Notes: generated from the sequence alone by a model not told the origin. A DNA stretch of 18,149 bases from Rhodobacterales bacterium UBA7416 (GCA_002469545.1 DKMK01000121.1:1-18149); one strand, 5' to 3'; counted from the first letter of the stretch, positions 7,063-14,816 are shown. Program-made: numbers and translations.

Positions 7063-8010
7063 TCAATTCTCCATTTTGGTGCTTGCACCTGTTTGTCTAT
7101 CATAGGCGTCGACAACTTGTCGAACAGCTTCGTCCATTTGAGTGGTCGCTGACCAGCCAAATTTTTCAGCGGCGATTGTGCTGTCCATCAGTTTTTGCAT
7201 CATTCCTTCGGGCTTATCCGTGTCATAGTTAAACGTGCCCTGATAATTTACAATATTCGCGACGATTTTGTAATAGTCATCAATGCTTTGATCAGACCCG
7301 TATCCCAAGTTCATGTAATTTGGAAAATCGGAAATTTGATCCAAAGTATTCAGAATAAACGTGACTAAATCGTCGACAAACAAAAATTCGCGACGCGCAT
7401 TGCCTGTCCCCCAAATTGTGACGGTTGGGTCTTGATTGCGCTTTGCTTCGACAATTTTCGTAACAACGGCGGCAATCAAATGACTGGCGCTGCTGCCAAA
7501 ATGATCTTCAGTACCAAACAGATTACATGGGATAATTGTTTTATAATCACGTCCATCACTTGCATCGATATATTCACATAGCCGAGCCGCCGTAATCTTT
7601 GACAGGGCATAACCTTCGTTCGTTGGCTCTAATGGTGCGGCCATCAAATCGGTTTCCACCAAGGGTTGGCGGTAATCTTTTGGATACATGCACGATGATC
7701 CAAAAAATATTAGCTTGCCAACATTCGCATCATGCGCACCCATGATTACATTGTCGTTGATACGCAAATTTTGAACCAAAAAGTCAACAGGATGAGCGAT
7801 ATTTGCGGCAATGCCACCAACCTTTGCTGCGCCATGGATGACAATATCGATGTTGTTGCTCGCATAAAAGGTATTAACGGCTTCACGGTTATCTAATGGG
7901 AGTTCAGCGCGTGAGGGTGCTAAAATTTCCAGATCTGGAAATTGTACTTTGGCGATACGTTGCATCGCGCGGCCCAACATACCATTGCCACCAGTTAGAA
8001 AAATTCGCAT
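7063..8010 (-). CDS. colC: GDP-colitose synthase-type epimerase/reductase (ColC; GDP-fucose synthase family)
   Basis: An NAD(P)H-dependent short-chain dehydrogenase of the WcaG/Fcl family. ColC enzymes perform C5 epimerisation and C4 reduction of GDP-4-keto-3,6-dideoxymannose to GDP-L-colitose. Visible motifs: MRIFLTGGNGMLGRAM (1-16), the GxxGxxG nucleotide loop; HGAAKVGGIAAN; FFGSSCMYPK (102-111) with Ser106/Cys107; YALSK (134-138), the Tyr-xxx-Lys pair; ASHLIAAVV with His177; and REFLFVDDLV. The ATG at 8010 is used; a TTG one codon upstream is less likely. AGGG lies 8 nt before the ATG. Sequence alone does not separate ColC from GDP-fucose synthase. The directly downstream ColD makes colitose the likelier product, although Gmd plus a promiscuous enzyme here could also yield GDP-fucose. 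It is the first gene of the operon. Confidence 0.88.
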   Translation of the reverse strand: MRIFLTGGNGMLGRAMQRIAKVQFPDLEILAPSRAELPLDNREAVNTFYASNNIDIVIHGAAKVGGIAANIAHPVDFLVQNLRINDNVIMGAHDANVGKLIFFGSSCMYPKDYRQPLVETDLMAAPLEPTNEGYALSKITAARLCEYIDASDGRDYKTIIPCNLFGTEDHFGSSASHLIAAVVTKIVEAKRNQDPTVTIWGTGNARREFLFVDDLVTFILNTLDQISDFPNYMNLGYGSDQSIDDYYKIVANIVNYQGTFNYDTDKPEGMMQKLMDSTIAAEKFGWSATTQMDEAVRQVVDAYDRQTGASTKMEN

Positions 8011-8090
8011 CAAAATAACCCTGTTTGTCTTCTACTTACTTAACTTTGAACCTCAGCGAAAGCATCAGTAATCATCGCAGTCGAAAAAAC

Positions 8091-8099
8091 TGTGGATAA
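8091..8099 (-). promoter_or_regulatory. Perfect match to the DnaA box TTATCCACA
   Basis: The minus strand reads TTATCCACA, identical to the strong E. coli DnaA box. It lies in non-coding DNA about 80 bp upstream of colC. Only one such site was seen, so this is not an origin. It may be a regulatory or titration site, or chance. Confidence 0.35.
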
Positions 8100-8215
8100 G
8101 CAAAGATTCTTGGGGATAGATTGGCAATTTTCAAACAAATATCTTTACACAAGCATCATTTAGGCACACCATATGTTGTAAGGGGCGCGTAAAAAACCCC
8201 GATATTTTGCGATAA

Positions 8216-8247
8216 GCAACCTATTTAGTGGTTGCGCGAAAGGCAAC
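8216..8247 (+). promoter_or_regulatory. Two mutually exclusive hairpins before the ybjN start
   Basis: GCAACC (8216-8221) can pair with GGTTGC (8230-8235) around an 8-nt loop. The same GTTGC (8231-8235) can instead pair with GCAAC (8243-8247) around a 7-nt loop. The second hairpin abuts the purine-rich ribosome site (GAGGG, 8248-8252) and the ATG at 8261. Both stems are only 5-6 bp, so a regulatory switch is a suggestion, not a demonstration. Confidence 0.3.
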
Positions 8248-8260
8248 GAGGGTAGTTAAA

Positions 8261-8764
8261 ATGGCATATGCAGAGCATTACCTAAATAACAGTGAAATTC
8301 ATCCGGTCGATATTGTTCAGTCCTTAGCGACGCATCGTGACTGGGATTTTGACCGTGTTGCTGATGATCAAATTGCAATGTCGGTCGAAGGTGCATGGCG
8401 CACGTATTCAATCACACTTGCGTGGTCGGACATTGATGAAACGCTACGCATGATTTGCACTTTCGATATGGAACCACCACGCGAAAAAATGGCACAATTA
8501 TACGAAGCATTGAACTTGGCGAATGATAATTGCTGGGCGGGTGGGTTTTCGTTTTGGAAAGACCACCAAATGATGGTGTATCGCTATGGCTTGGTTTTGA
8601 CAGGTGGCGCAACCGCCAGCCCCGAACAAATCGATCAGTTGTTGCACAGCGCGGTTACATCATGCGAACGTTATTACCCTGCGTTTCAGCTGGCATGTTG
8701 GGGTGATCAGTCCCCTGTAAAAGCAATGGATGTTGCTATTGCACAGGCCTACGGTCGCGCCTAA
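8261..8764 (+). CDS. YbjN domain-containing protein
   Basis: A 167-residue cytoplasmic protein with the YbjN sensory-transduction-like fold, whose molecular role is not established. Recognisable features: an N-terminal HPVDIVQSLATHRDWDFDRV, then DDQIAMSVEGAWRTYSITLA, the central FDMEPPREKMAQLYEALNLAN, and NCWAGGFSFWKDHQMMVYRY, all close to the alphaproteobacterial members I remember. The ATG at 8261 is chosen over an upstream GTG at 8228 because it follows GAGGG at good spacing and gives the usual family length. proC follows 28 nt downstream on the same strand and csaA overlaps proC, so the three are probably co-transcribed. There is no signal peptide or membrane segment. Confidence 0.85.
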   Translation: MAYAEHYLNNSEIHPVDIVQSLATHRDWDFDRVADDQIAMSVEGAWRTYSITLAWSDIDETLRMICTFDMEPPREKMAQLYEALNLANDNCWAGGFSFWKDHQMMVYRYGLVLTGGATASPEQIDQLLHSAVTSCERYYPAFQLACWGDQSPVKAMDVAIAQAYGRA

Positions 8765-8792
8765 TCTGATCTCCAAGTAATTCAAAGGTTTT

Positions 8793-9620
8793 ATGATGAG
8801 CATGCAATCTGTTGCCAAAAAAGGTTTGGTTTTGCTGGGGTGTGGTAAAATGGGCTCCGCGATGTTGCAGGGGTGGCTTTCTGGCGGGCTTCCATTGTCG
8901 TCCGTTTATGTGTTGGATCCATTCCCATCGACTTGGGTTCAGGAATTGGCGGGGCAGGGCTTGCACTTAAACGCCGACTTACCTGCAGCACCCGCAATTT
9001 GTATTATTGCAGTAAAGCCGCAGATGATGGGCGATGCATTGCCCGCATTGCAAGCCGTTGCAGGTGGCGATGTTGTGTTTTTATCAATTGCCGCTGGTAC
9101 ATCCATCGCCAGCTTTGAAGACGTTTTCGGCTCAGACTCGCGCATCGTACGTGCTATGCCCAATACGCCTGCGGCTGTGGGTCGTGGAATTACTGCTTTA
9201 ATCGGCAATGATGCCAGCAGCACCGCCGATGTAACCTTGTGTGAAACATTACTGCGCGCCGTGGGCCAAACGGTAATTCTAGAGAATGAAGAACAGATGG
9301 ATGCCGTAACCGCAGTGTCGGGTTCTGGGCCGGCTTATGTATTTCACCTGATTGAAACGATGGCCGCGGCTGGCGTAGAGCAAGGATTGCCCGCTGATTT
9401 GTCTATGAAACTGGCCAAAGCGACGGTGGCAGGTGCCGGTGAATTGGCAGAGAAAGCTGATGAAAACCCCGATCAATTGCGCATAAATGTAACGTCGCCA
9501 AACGGTACAACGCAGGCCGCATTAGAAGTGCTGATGAACGCAGAAACAGGATTCCCCAAAGTCGTGTCAGAAGGCGTGAAAGCCGCCGCTGACCGAAGCA
9601 GAGAGTTGGGCACAAAATGA
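8793..9620 (+). CDS. proC: Pyrroline-5-carboxylate reductase
   Basis: Last step of proline synthesis: NAD(P)H-dependent reduction of 1-pyrroline-5-carboxylate to L-proline in the cytoplasm. The 275-residue protein shows VLLGCGKMGSAMLQGWL (about 13-29) as the N-terminal GxGxMGxA cofactor loop, IIAVKPQMM, RAMPNTPAAVGRGITAL, and the C-terminal dimerisation signature VSGSGPAYVFHLIE through LRINVTSPNGTTQAALEVL. Three Met codons (8793, 8796 and 8802) are possible starts. AAAGG at 8784-8788 supports 8793 or 8796. Its stop overlaps the csaA start (ATGA). Confidence 0.95.
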   Translation: MMSMQSVAKKGLVLLGCGKMGSAMLQGWLSGGLPLSSVYVLDPFPSTWVQELAGQGLHLNADLPAAPAICIIAVKPQMMGDALPALQAVAGGDVVFLSIAAGTSIASFEDVFGSDSRIVRAMPNTPAAVGRGITALIGNDASSTADVTLCETLLRAVGQTVILENEEQMDAVTAVSGSGPAYVFHLIETMAAAGVEQGLPADLSMKLAKATVAGAGELAEKADENPDQLRINVTSPNGTTQAALEVLMNAETGFPKVVSEGVKAAADRSRELGTK

Positions 9621-9955
9621 CGGATGCAACTTTCGATGATTTCATGAAGTTGGACATCCGTGTCGGCAAAATTGCGCGCGCCGAACCATTCCCAGAAGCA
9701 CGCAAACCTGCATATAAGCTGTGGGTCGATTTTGGCGCTGAAATTGGCGAAAAGAAGTCGTCAGCGCAAATCACAGTGAATTATCAAATTGAAGACCTGA
9801 TCGGAAAACGCGTGATGGCCGTTGTCAATTTTCCACCCCGTCAAATTGGGCCAGTGAAGTCTGAAGTTCTGGTTCTGGGGGTCAGTGATGATGATGGTGC
9901 AATTGTGCTCATTACACCGGACACAGATGTCCCGCTGGGTGGGCGGTTGCATTAA
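9617..9955 (+). CDS. csaA: CsaA-type tRNA-binding domain protein
   Basis: A 112-residue single-domain OB-fold protein of the CsaA / MetRS C-terminal tRNA-binding family. In Bacillus, CsaA has chaperone-like and export-related activity, and structural relatives bind tRNA. Visible family signatures: FMKLDIRVGKIARAEPFPEA (about 9-28), YKLWVDFG, SSAQITVNYQIEDLIGKRV, VVNFPPRQIGPVKSEVLVLG and the C-terminal PLGGRLH. The ATG overlaps the proC stop by four bases, indicating translational coupling. A 6-bp dyad (ACGACA/TGTCGT, 9958-9972) just after the stop may help end transcription, but it lacks a good T-tract. Confidence 0.92.
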   Translation: MTDATFDDFMKLDIRVGKIARAEPFPEARKPAYKLWVDFGAEIGEKKSSAQITVNYQIEDLIGKRVMAVVNFPPRQIGPVKSEVLVLGVSDDDGAIVLITPDTDVPLGGRLH

Positions 9956-10049
9956 AAACGACAGTTTGTCGTAATGTTACTTTTCCTGTCGGCTTTTTCG
10001 TTTGCGTAATTTCAACGACTCATTAGTGTTTGCCTTGGAAGAACGCCGT

Positions 10050-10071
10050 CCTAAATTCAGGCGCGTTTAGG
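10050..10071 (+). promoter_or_regulatory. Hairpin overlapping the soeA ribosome-binding site
   Basis: CCTAAA (10050-10055) is complementary to TTTAGG (10066-10071). The right arm contains the first half of the strong Shine-Dalgarno AGGAGG (10069-10074) of soeA. Folding would partly hide it. The stem is 6 bp, largely A/T pairs, so its effect is uncertain. The rest of 9956-10078 contains no gene and no confident promoter; TTGCCT (10030) with TAAATT (10052) is a weak candidate. Confidence 0.25.
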
Positions 10072-10078
10072 AGGCAAA

Positions 10079-12886
10079 ATGAACCATACGCAACCCGTAG
10101 TAGACACATCTCCCAAAGTATCGGACGAGATAAGAAAAACCACCTGTTATATGTGTGCATGCCGTTGTGGCATTAACGTCCATATGAAAGAAGGCAAAGT
10201 CGCCTATATTGAGGGCAACAAAGATCATCCCGTGAACAAGGGTGTCCTTTGTGCCAAGGGTTCTGCCGGTATCATGCAGGTAAATGCGCCATCGCGATTG
10301 CGTTCACCCCTAAAACGTGTGGGCGAACGTGGCTCAGGCGAATTCGAAGAAATTTCATGGGATGAAGCATTGGAAATCGCGTCAACGCGATTGGCCAAGG
10401 TACGTGCTGATGATCCATCAAAATTAGCGTTCTTTACAGGTCGCGACCAATCACAATCATTCACCAGCTTTTGGGCGCAGGGTTACGGCACACCGAACTA
10501 TGCTGCACACGGCGGGTTCTGTTCGGTAAACATGGCTGCCGCTGGCATATACACCATGGGCGGCGCGTTTTGGGAATTTGGTCAACCTGATTGGGATCAC
10601 ACTAAAATGTTCATGTTGTTCGGCGTTGCCGAAGACCATGACAGTAACCCGATCAAAATGGGTCTGGGTAAGCTGAAAAAACGCGGTGCCAAGGTTGTAG
10701 GCGTGAACCCAATTCGCACGGGCTATAATGCCATTGCGGATGAATGGGTTGGGATTACACCTGGTACAGATGGTCTGTTCATTACAGCGTTGATCCACGA
10801 GTTGATGAAGGCGGGTAAAATCGACCTGCATTACTTGGCGCAATACACCAACGCACCTGTGTTGTTGGACAGCGATCCAGACAGTGAAAGCTTTGGTCTG
10901 TTCCTGCGTGACAAAGATAACAAGCCGTTGGTGATTGACCGCAATACAGGCAAGAAAGCCGCCTTTGATAAAAAGGGCATCAAGCCTGATTTGAATGGTT
11001 CGATCCGCGTAAAAGGCATCAGCCACACAACTGTTTTCCACAAGATGGCCGAAACATATATGGCGCCTGAACATGACGCGGCAAATGTTGCTGAACGTTG
11101 TGGTATTTCTGAGGAAACAATTCGTCGCTTGGCAGCTGAATTGGCGCATGTTGCGTTCGAACAAGAAATCAGCCTGCCGATCGAGTGGACAGATTTCCGT
11201 GGCGAAAAGCACAAAACCATGACTGGTCGTCCAGTGTCATTCCACGCAATGCGCGGAATTTCGGCGCATGCGAATGGCTTCCAAACTTGTCGCGCCCTGC
11301 ACATCCTGCAAATCATCTTGGGCAGTGTTGAAGTGCCCGGTGGTTTCCGTTTCAAACCGCCATATCCAAAGTCCGCTGAAATTCACCCGAAACCACATTA
11401 TGGTTATGAAGCTGGCAAGCCATTGGACGGACCGCATTTGGGCTTTACCCATGGTCCAGAAGATTTGGCGCTGAAAGCTGATGGTACGCCTGCACGGATT
11501 GATAAGGCATTCACGTGGGAAAACCCGATGTCGTCGCACGGCTTGATGCACATGGTTATTTCCAACGCACATGCAGGCGATCCGTATAAGATTGATACGC
11601 TGTTTATGTATATGGCGAACATGTCTTGGAACTCGTCCATGAACACGGGCGGTGTTATGAAGATGCTGACGGATAAGGATGAAAATGGCGATTATGTGAT
11701 CCCCAATATTATCTATTCTGATGCCTATTCATCCGAAATGGTTGCTTATGCCGATCTGGTTTTACCTGATGCAACATACCTTGAACGTCACGACTGTATT
11801 TCCCTGTTGGATCGCCCGATTTGCGAAGCAGACGGTGCGGCGGATGCCATTCGCTGGCCTGTGATTGAACCCGATCGCGATGTGCGCGGGTTCCAATCTG
11901 TGCTGTGTGATTTGGGTGCCCGTTTGGGATTGCCGAACTTTACCAACGAAGATGGATCGCAGAAGTTTGCGGATTATGCAGACTACATCGTCAACCATGA
12001 ACGCAAGCCGGGCATCGGTCCATTGGCTGGTTTCCGTGGCAAAGATGGTGATGAATTTGGACGGGGTGAACCTAACCCCGATCAGTTGAATAAATACATC
12101 GAAAATGGCGGTTTTGCGATCTCTCATATTGATGAAGGCGCATCGTATTATAAGCCTTGGAATATGGCATATCAGGACTGGGCTGTTAAGACTGGATTGT
12201 TCGATGCACCGTCACCGTATTTGTTCCAGTTGTATGTTGAACCAATGCGTAAATTTCAGTTAGCGGCAGAGGGTCATGGCGAACGCCAACCGCCTGAACA
12301 TCTGCGCGAGCGTATTCGCGAGGGAATGAATCCGTTACCTGTTTGGAACAACTCGACTGACGAAAACTTCCCGATCCACGCACTGACACAACGCCCGATG
12401 GCGATGTATCATTCGTGGGGTACGCAGAATGCGTGGTTGCGCCAAATTCATGGTGTGAACCCATTGTATGTGCCGACCAAGATTTGGGAAGCGAATGGTT
12501 TTGAAGATGGCGATTGGGCCAAGGTAACATCGCCCCACGGCGCGATTACTGTTCCTGTGGCACATCAAGCGGCGTTGAACGAAAACACCATTTGGACATG
12601 GAACGCGATTGGTAAACGTAAGGGTGCATGGGCGTTGGATGAGAAGGCGCCAGAGGCGACCAAAGGCTTCCTGCTTAACCATCTGATCCACGAGTTGATG
12701 CCAGCCAAAGGTGACGGTATGCGCTGGGCCAACTCTGACCCGATCACAGGGCAGGCGGCTTGGTTTGATTTGAAGGTTGCGATCGAAAAGGTTGCTGCAC
12801 CTAAGGAAGTGAAGCCAAATATTCCCGCCCAGAAGTCACCTGTTGGCAAAGGGCCAAAGAACTTAACTTGGAAGGTGGGATCATGA
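10079..12886 (+). CDS. soeA: Molybdopterin oxidoreductase, catalytic subunit; sulfite dehydrogenase (quinone) SoeA-like
   Basis: A 935-residue DMSO-reductase-family enzyme expected to bind Mo-bis-MGD and one [4Fe-4S] cluster. The cluster site is CYMCACRC followed by GVLCAKG, giving C23-x2-C26-x3-C30-x27-C58. GGFCS places Cys148 where a molybdenum ligand could lie (inference). No twin-arginine signal is present at the N-terminus, so the subunit should face the cytoplasm, as described for SoeA. The gene is followed by a four-cluster ferredoxin and an NrfD/DmsC-like anchor, the soeABC arrangement, which oxidises sulfite and passes electrons to quinone. Roseobacters use it to dispose of sulfite from taurine and other sulfonates. 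Strong AGGAGG ribosome site. Polysulfide/thiosulfate reductase or another substrate remains possible, since specificity cannot be read from sequence. Confidence 0.85.
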   Translation: MNHTQPVVDTSPKVSDEIRKTTCYMCACRCGINVHMKEGKVAYIEGNKDHPVNKGVLCAKGSAGIMQVNAPSRLRSPLKRVGERGSGEFEEISWDEALEIASTRLAKVRADDPSKLAFFTGRDQSQSFTSFWAQGYGTPNYAAHGGFCSVNMAAAGIYTMGGAFWEFGQPDWDHTKMFMLFGVAEDHDSNPIKMGLGKLKKRGAKVVGVNPIRTGYNAIADEWVGITPGTDGLFITALIHELMKAGKIDLHYLAQYTNAPVLLDSDPDSESFGLFLRDKDNKPLVIDRNTGKKAAFDKKGIKPDLNGSIRVKGISHTTVFHKMAETYMAPEHDAANVAERCGISEETIRRLAAELAHVAFEQEISLPIEWTDFRGEKHKTMTGRPVSFHAMRGISAHANGFQTCRALHILQIILGSVEVPGGFRFKPPYPKSAEIHPKPHYGYEAGKPLDGPHLGFTHGPEDLALKADGTPARIDKAFTWENPMSSHGLMHMVISNAHAGDPYKIDTLFMYMANMSWNSSMNTGGVMKMLTDKDENGDYVIPNIIYSDAYSSEMVAYADLVLPDATYLERHDCISLLDRPICEADGAADAIRWPVIEPDRDVRGFQSVLCDLGARLGLPNFTNEDGSQKFADYADYIVNHERKPGIGPLAGFRGKDGDEFGRGEPNPDQLNKYIENGGFAISHIDEGASYYKPWNMAYQDWAVKTGLFDAPSPYLFQLYVEPMRKFQLAAEGHGERQPPEHLRERIREGMNPLPVWNNSTDENFPIHALTQRPMAMYHSWGTQNAWLRQIHGVNPLYVPTKIWEANGFEDGDWAKVTSPHGAITVPVAHQAALNENTIWTWNAIGKRKGAWALDEKAPEATKGFLLNHLIHELMPAKGDGMRWANSDPITGQAAWFDLKVAIEKVAAPKEVKPNIPAQKSPVGKGPKNLTWKVGS

Positions 12887-13629
12887 CCGCATTACCCGCA
12901 ATATCAGACGTCAAACTGGGCTTGGTCATTGACCTTGATACCTGTGTTGGCTGTCATGCCTGCGTTATATCCTGTAAGGGTTGGAACACCGAAAATTACG
13001 GTGCGCCACTGTCAGATCAGGACGCATATGGCGAAGATCCATCAGGGACTTTCCTGAATCGAGTGCATTCGTTTGAAGTGCAACCTGAACAAGGTGCGGC
13101 GCAAACGATCCATTTTCCAAAGTCATGTTTGCATTGTGAAGATGCACCATGTGTGACGGTTTGCCCGACGGGTGCCAGTTATAAACGTGCCGAGGATGGC
13201 ATTGTTTTGGTCAACGAGGATGCCTGTATCGGCTGTGGTTTATGTGCATGGGCTTGTCCATATGGTGCGCGTGAATTGGACCAAGCGGCGGGTGTCATGA
13301 AGAAGTGTACCCTGTGTGTTGATCGGATTTACAACGAGAACCTGCCAGAGGAAGATCGCGAACCTGCATGTGTGCGAACATGTCCTGCTGGTGCGCGTCA
13401 CTTTGGTGATTTGGGTGACGAAAATAGTGATGTTTCCCAATTGGTTAAGGAACGTGGTGGATTTGATTTGATGCCTGAATTGGGCACCAAACCAGTGAAT
13501 AAATATCTGCCACCACGGCCCAAAGACACGGGTAATGAAATTGATATCTTGGCGCCATTGTTGGCACCTATTGCGACTGAAACAACCGGCTTCCTTGGGT
13601 GGCTGGATCGTACACTGGAGAAAATCTGA
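12883..13629 (+). CDS. soeB: Four-cluster 4Fe-4S ferredoxin electron-transfer subunit (SoeB-like)
   Basis: A 248-residue iron-sulfur subunit of the DmsB/PsrB type that relays electrons between the catalytic subunit and the membrane anchor. Cysteine groups: CVGCHACVISC (21-31), CLHCEDAPCVTVC (82-94), CIGCGLCAWAC (115-125), and CTLC (142-145) with CVRTC (163-167). Together these are enough for four [4Fe-4S] clusters. The ATG at 12883 overlaps the soeA stop (ATGA) and follows AAGGTGG. A TTG at 12868 is in frame but less likely. The C-terminal about 50 residues are a proline-rich linker and amphipathic tail that probably contacts the anchor. No signal peptide, consistent with a cytoplasmic location. 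Confidence 0.9.
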   Translation: MTALPAISDVKLGLVIDLDTCVGCHACVISCKGWNTENYGAPLSDQDAYGEDPSGTFLNRVHSFEVQPEQGAAQTIHFPKSCLHCEDAPCVTVCPTGASYKRAEDGIVLVNEDACIGCGLCAWACPYGARELDQAAGVMKKCTLCVDRIYNENLPEEDREPACVRTCPAGARHFGDLGDENSDVSQLVKERGGFDLMPELGTKPVNKYLPPRPKDTGNEIDILAPLLAPIATETTGFLGWLDRTLEKI

Positions 13630-14507
13630 TGCATCCAGCACCATCCGTAATTTTATTTTCCGTTCTGTCTGGCCTTGGGTTTGGCATGATGGCGTGGCTT
13701 GGTTTTGGCGAACCATCTGTGACGGGCCAGTCCGCGTTTATTTTCTTCTTTGTGGCATTCGCATTGGCCGTGGGCGGGTTGTTATCCGCGACGTTCCATT
13801 TGGGTAATCCAAAGAATGCGTTGAAGTCGTTTAGCCAGTGGCGCACCAGTTGGTTAAGCCGTGAAGGTTGCTGTGCTGTTGCTGCATTGTTGGTGATGGG
13901 CGTTTATGCTATCGGCCTTATCTTTCTTGAAACACGTTGGGCCATTGTGGGTGTTATTGGTGCGATCTTGTCGATCGTGACGGTTTACACAACGTCGATG
14001 ATTTATGCGCAGTTGAAAACTGTACCGCGTTGGAATCATTGGTCTACATCTGTTTTGTTTGTGGCTTTGTCAGTGTTCGGTGGCGCATTGATGACGGGGC
14101 AAATCAAGGTTGCTATGTTTGGTTTTATCTTCGTTGGGATTGTCCAAATTGCGGCTTGGTTGATGAGCGATACGCGGTTTGCGCAACGTGGTTCTACGAT
14201 GGAAACAGCGACTGGTTTGGGCGGTATTGGTAAGGTACGGATGTTCGAGCCGCCCCATACTGGCACCAATTATCTGTTGAAAGAAATGGTGTATGTGATC
14301 GGTCGTAAACACGCGACGAAGCTGCGGGTTATTGCGATTTTGTTGATGGTTGTGATCCCAGTTTTGATGATCTGGATGGGCGCGCATCACGATATTAAGG
14401 CCGTGATTGCGGTGGTATCGCATGTGGGTGGCGTGTTCGCGTCGCGTTGGTTGTTCTTTGCTGAGGCGGAACATGTTGTGGGGCTGTATTACGGTAAACG
14501 TGGATAG
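13629..14507 (+). CDS. soeC: DmsC/SoeC-type membrane anchor subunit
   Basis: A 292-residue integral membrane protein of the DmsC family, expected to hold the SoeAB pair on the inner face of the membrane and exchange electrons with quinone. About eight hydrophobic segments are visible: near residues 5-25, 33-53, 80-100, 104-125, 136-155, 157-177, 230-250 and 255-285. A long polar cytoplasmic loop (about 180-228, with GLGGIGKVRMFEPPHTGTNY) lies between the sixth and seventh; the GTNYLLKEM motif is shared with SoeC-like proteins as I remember them. The ATG overlaps the soeB stop by one base (TGATG) and follows GGAG. The operon ends after this gene at an intrinsic terminator. Confidence 0.88.
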   Translation: MHPAPSVILFSVLSGLGFGMMAWLGFGEPSVTGQSAFIFFFVAFALAVGGLLSATFHLGNPKNALKSFSQWRTSWLSREGCCAVAALLVMGVYAIGLIFLETRWAIVGVIGAILSIVTVYTTSMIYAQLKTVPRWNHWSTSVLFVALSVFGGALMTGQIKVAMFGFIFVGIVQIAAWLMSDTRFAQRGSTMETATGLGGIGKVRMFEPPHTGTNYLLKEMVYVIGRKHATKLRVIAILLMVVIPVLMIWMGAHHDIKAVIAVVSHVGGVFASRWLFFAEAEHVVGLYYGKRG

Positions 14508-14536
14508 CTTTTCTGACTGACATTATTGGAATTCCG

Positions 14537-14572
14537 TGGGGGCGATACTGAAAGTATACGCCCCCATTTTTT
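14537..14572 (+). terminator. Rho-independent terminator of the soeABC operon
   Basis: TGGGGGCG (14537-14544) pairs with CGCCCCCA (14559-14566). An inner ATACT/AGTAT stem (with a single bulged A) closes a GAA loop. Six Ts follow (14567-14572). It lies 30 bp after the soeC stop. In the opposite direction no T-run follows the hairpin, so it should act only on the plus strand. Confidence 0.93.
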
Positions 14573-14816
14573 GGATTATCTTAATGACGCGGGCGGTTGT
14601 GTAAGGTTTGACGGGTAGGGCGCGGAAATCGATGATTTTGCTCTGCACAAATCGTACACAACCCATGCACTGGCGCGGTGGTGTGAAATGGTTAATTTTA
14701 GCGGGGGTATTGGTTAATCAAATATTACCGTGCGGTCTGTTTGCACAGGGAATAGGCAGAAAAGTTAATTTTTGCGGATTGGGTGCAAAGGGCAGCAACC
14801 ATTCTCGGGTTTGGGG
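14573..14816 (+). other. Intergenic stretch without a supported gene
   Basis: Between the soeABC terminator and the end of the small minus-strand gene I see no convincing coding sequence, RNA gene or repeat. An open frame on the plus strand (14608-14832, TTG start) has no ribosome site or family resemblance and overlaps the opposing gene. Confidence 0.5.

Larger units (their letters stand above)
8011..8260 (+). promoter_or_regulatory. Divergent intergenic region between the colitose operon and ybjN-proC-csaA
   Basis: About 250 AT-rich bases that must hold the promoters of both divergent units. On the plus strand TTGGCA (8121-8126) and TTTACA (8144-8149) are separated by 17 bp and form a weak sigma-70-like candidate. 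No clear promoter was found for colC. The region also contains a DnaA-box match (8091-8099), a 4-bp GGGG/CCCC dyad (8182-8200) without a T-run, and the alternating hairpins at 8216-8247. No RNA gene was recognised. Confidence 0.45.

Noticed and set aside
5888..7066. DegT-family gene as GDP-perosamine synthase (PerA)
   Set aside because: The Schiff-base lysine is replaced by histidine in FSHHICTMEGG and the overall sequence follows ColD, so an aminotransferase is not supported.
9958..9972. ACGACA/TGTCGT dyad after csaA as an intrinsic terminator
   Set aside because: Loop of only three bases with a 6-bp stem and no continuous T-run; too weak to annotate.
10457..11212. Long 251-codon open frame antisense to soeA
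   Set aside because: Shadow of a strongly conserved coding region; its residues are rich in C, H and F typical of antisense translation and it has no ribosome site.
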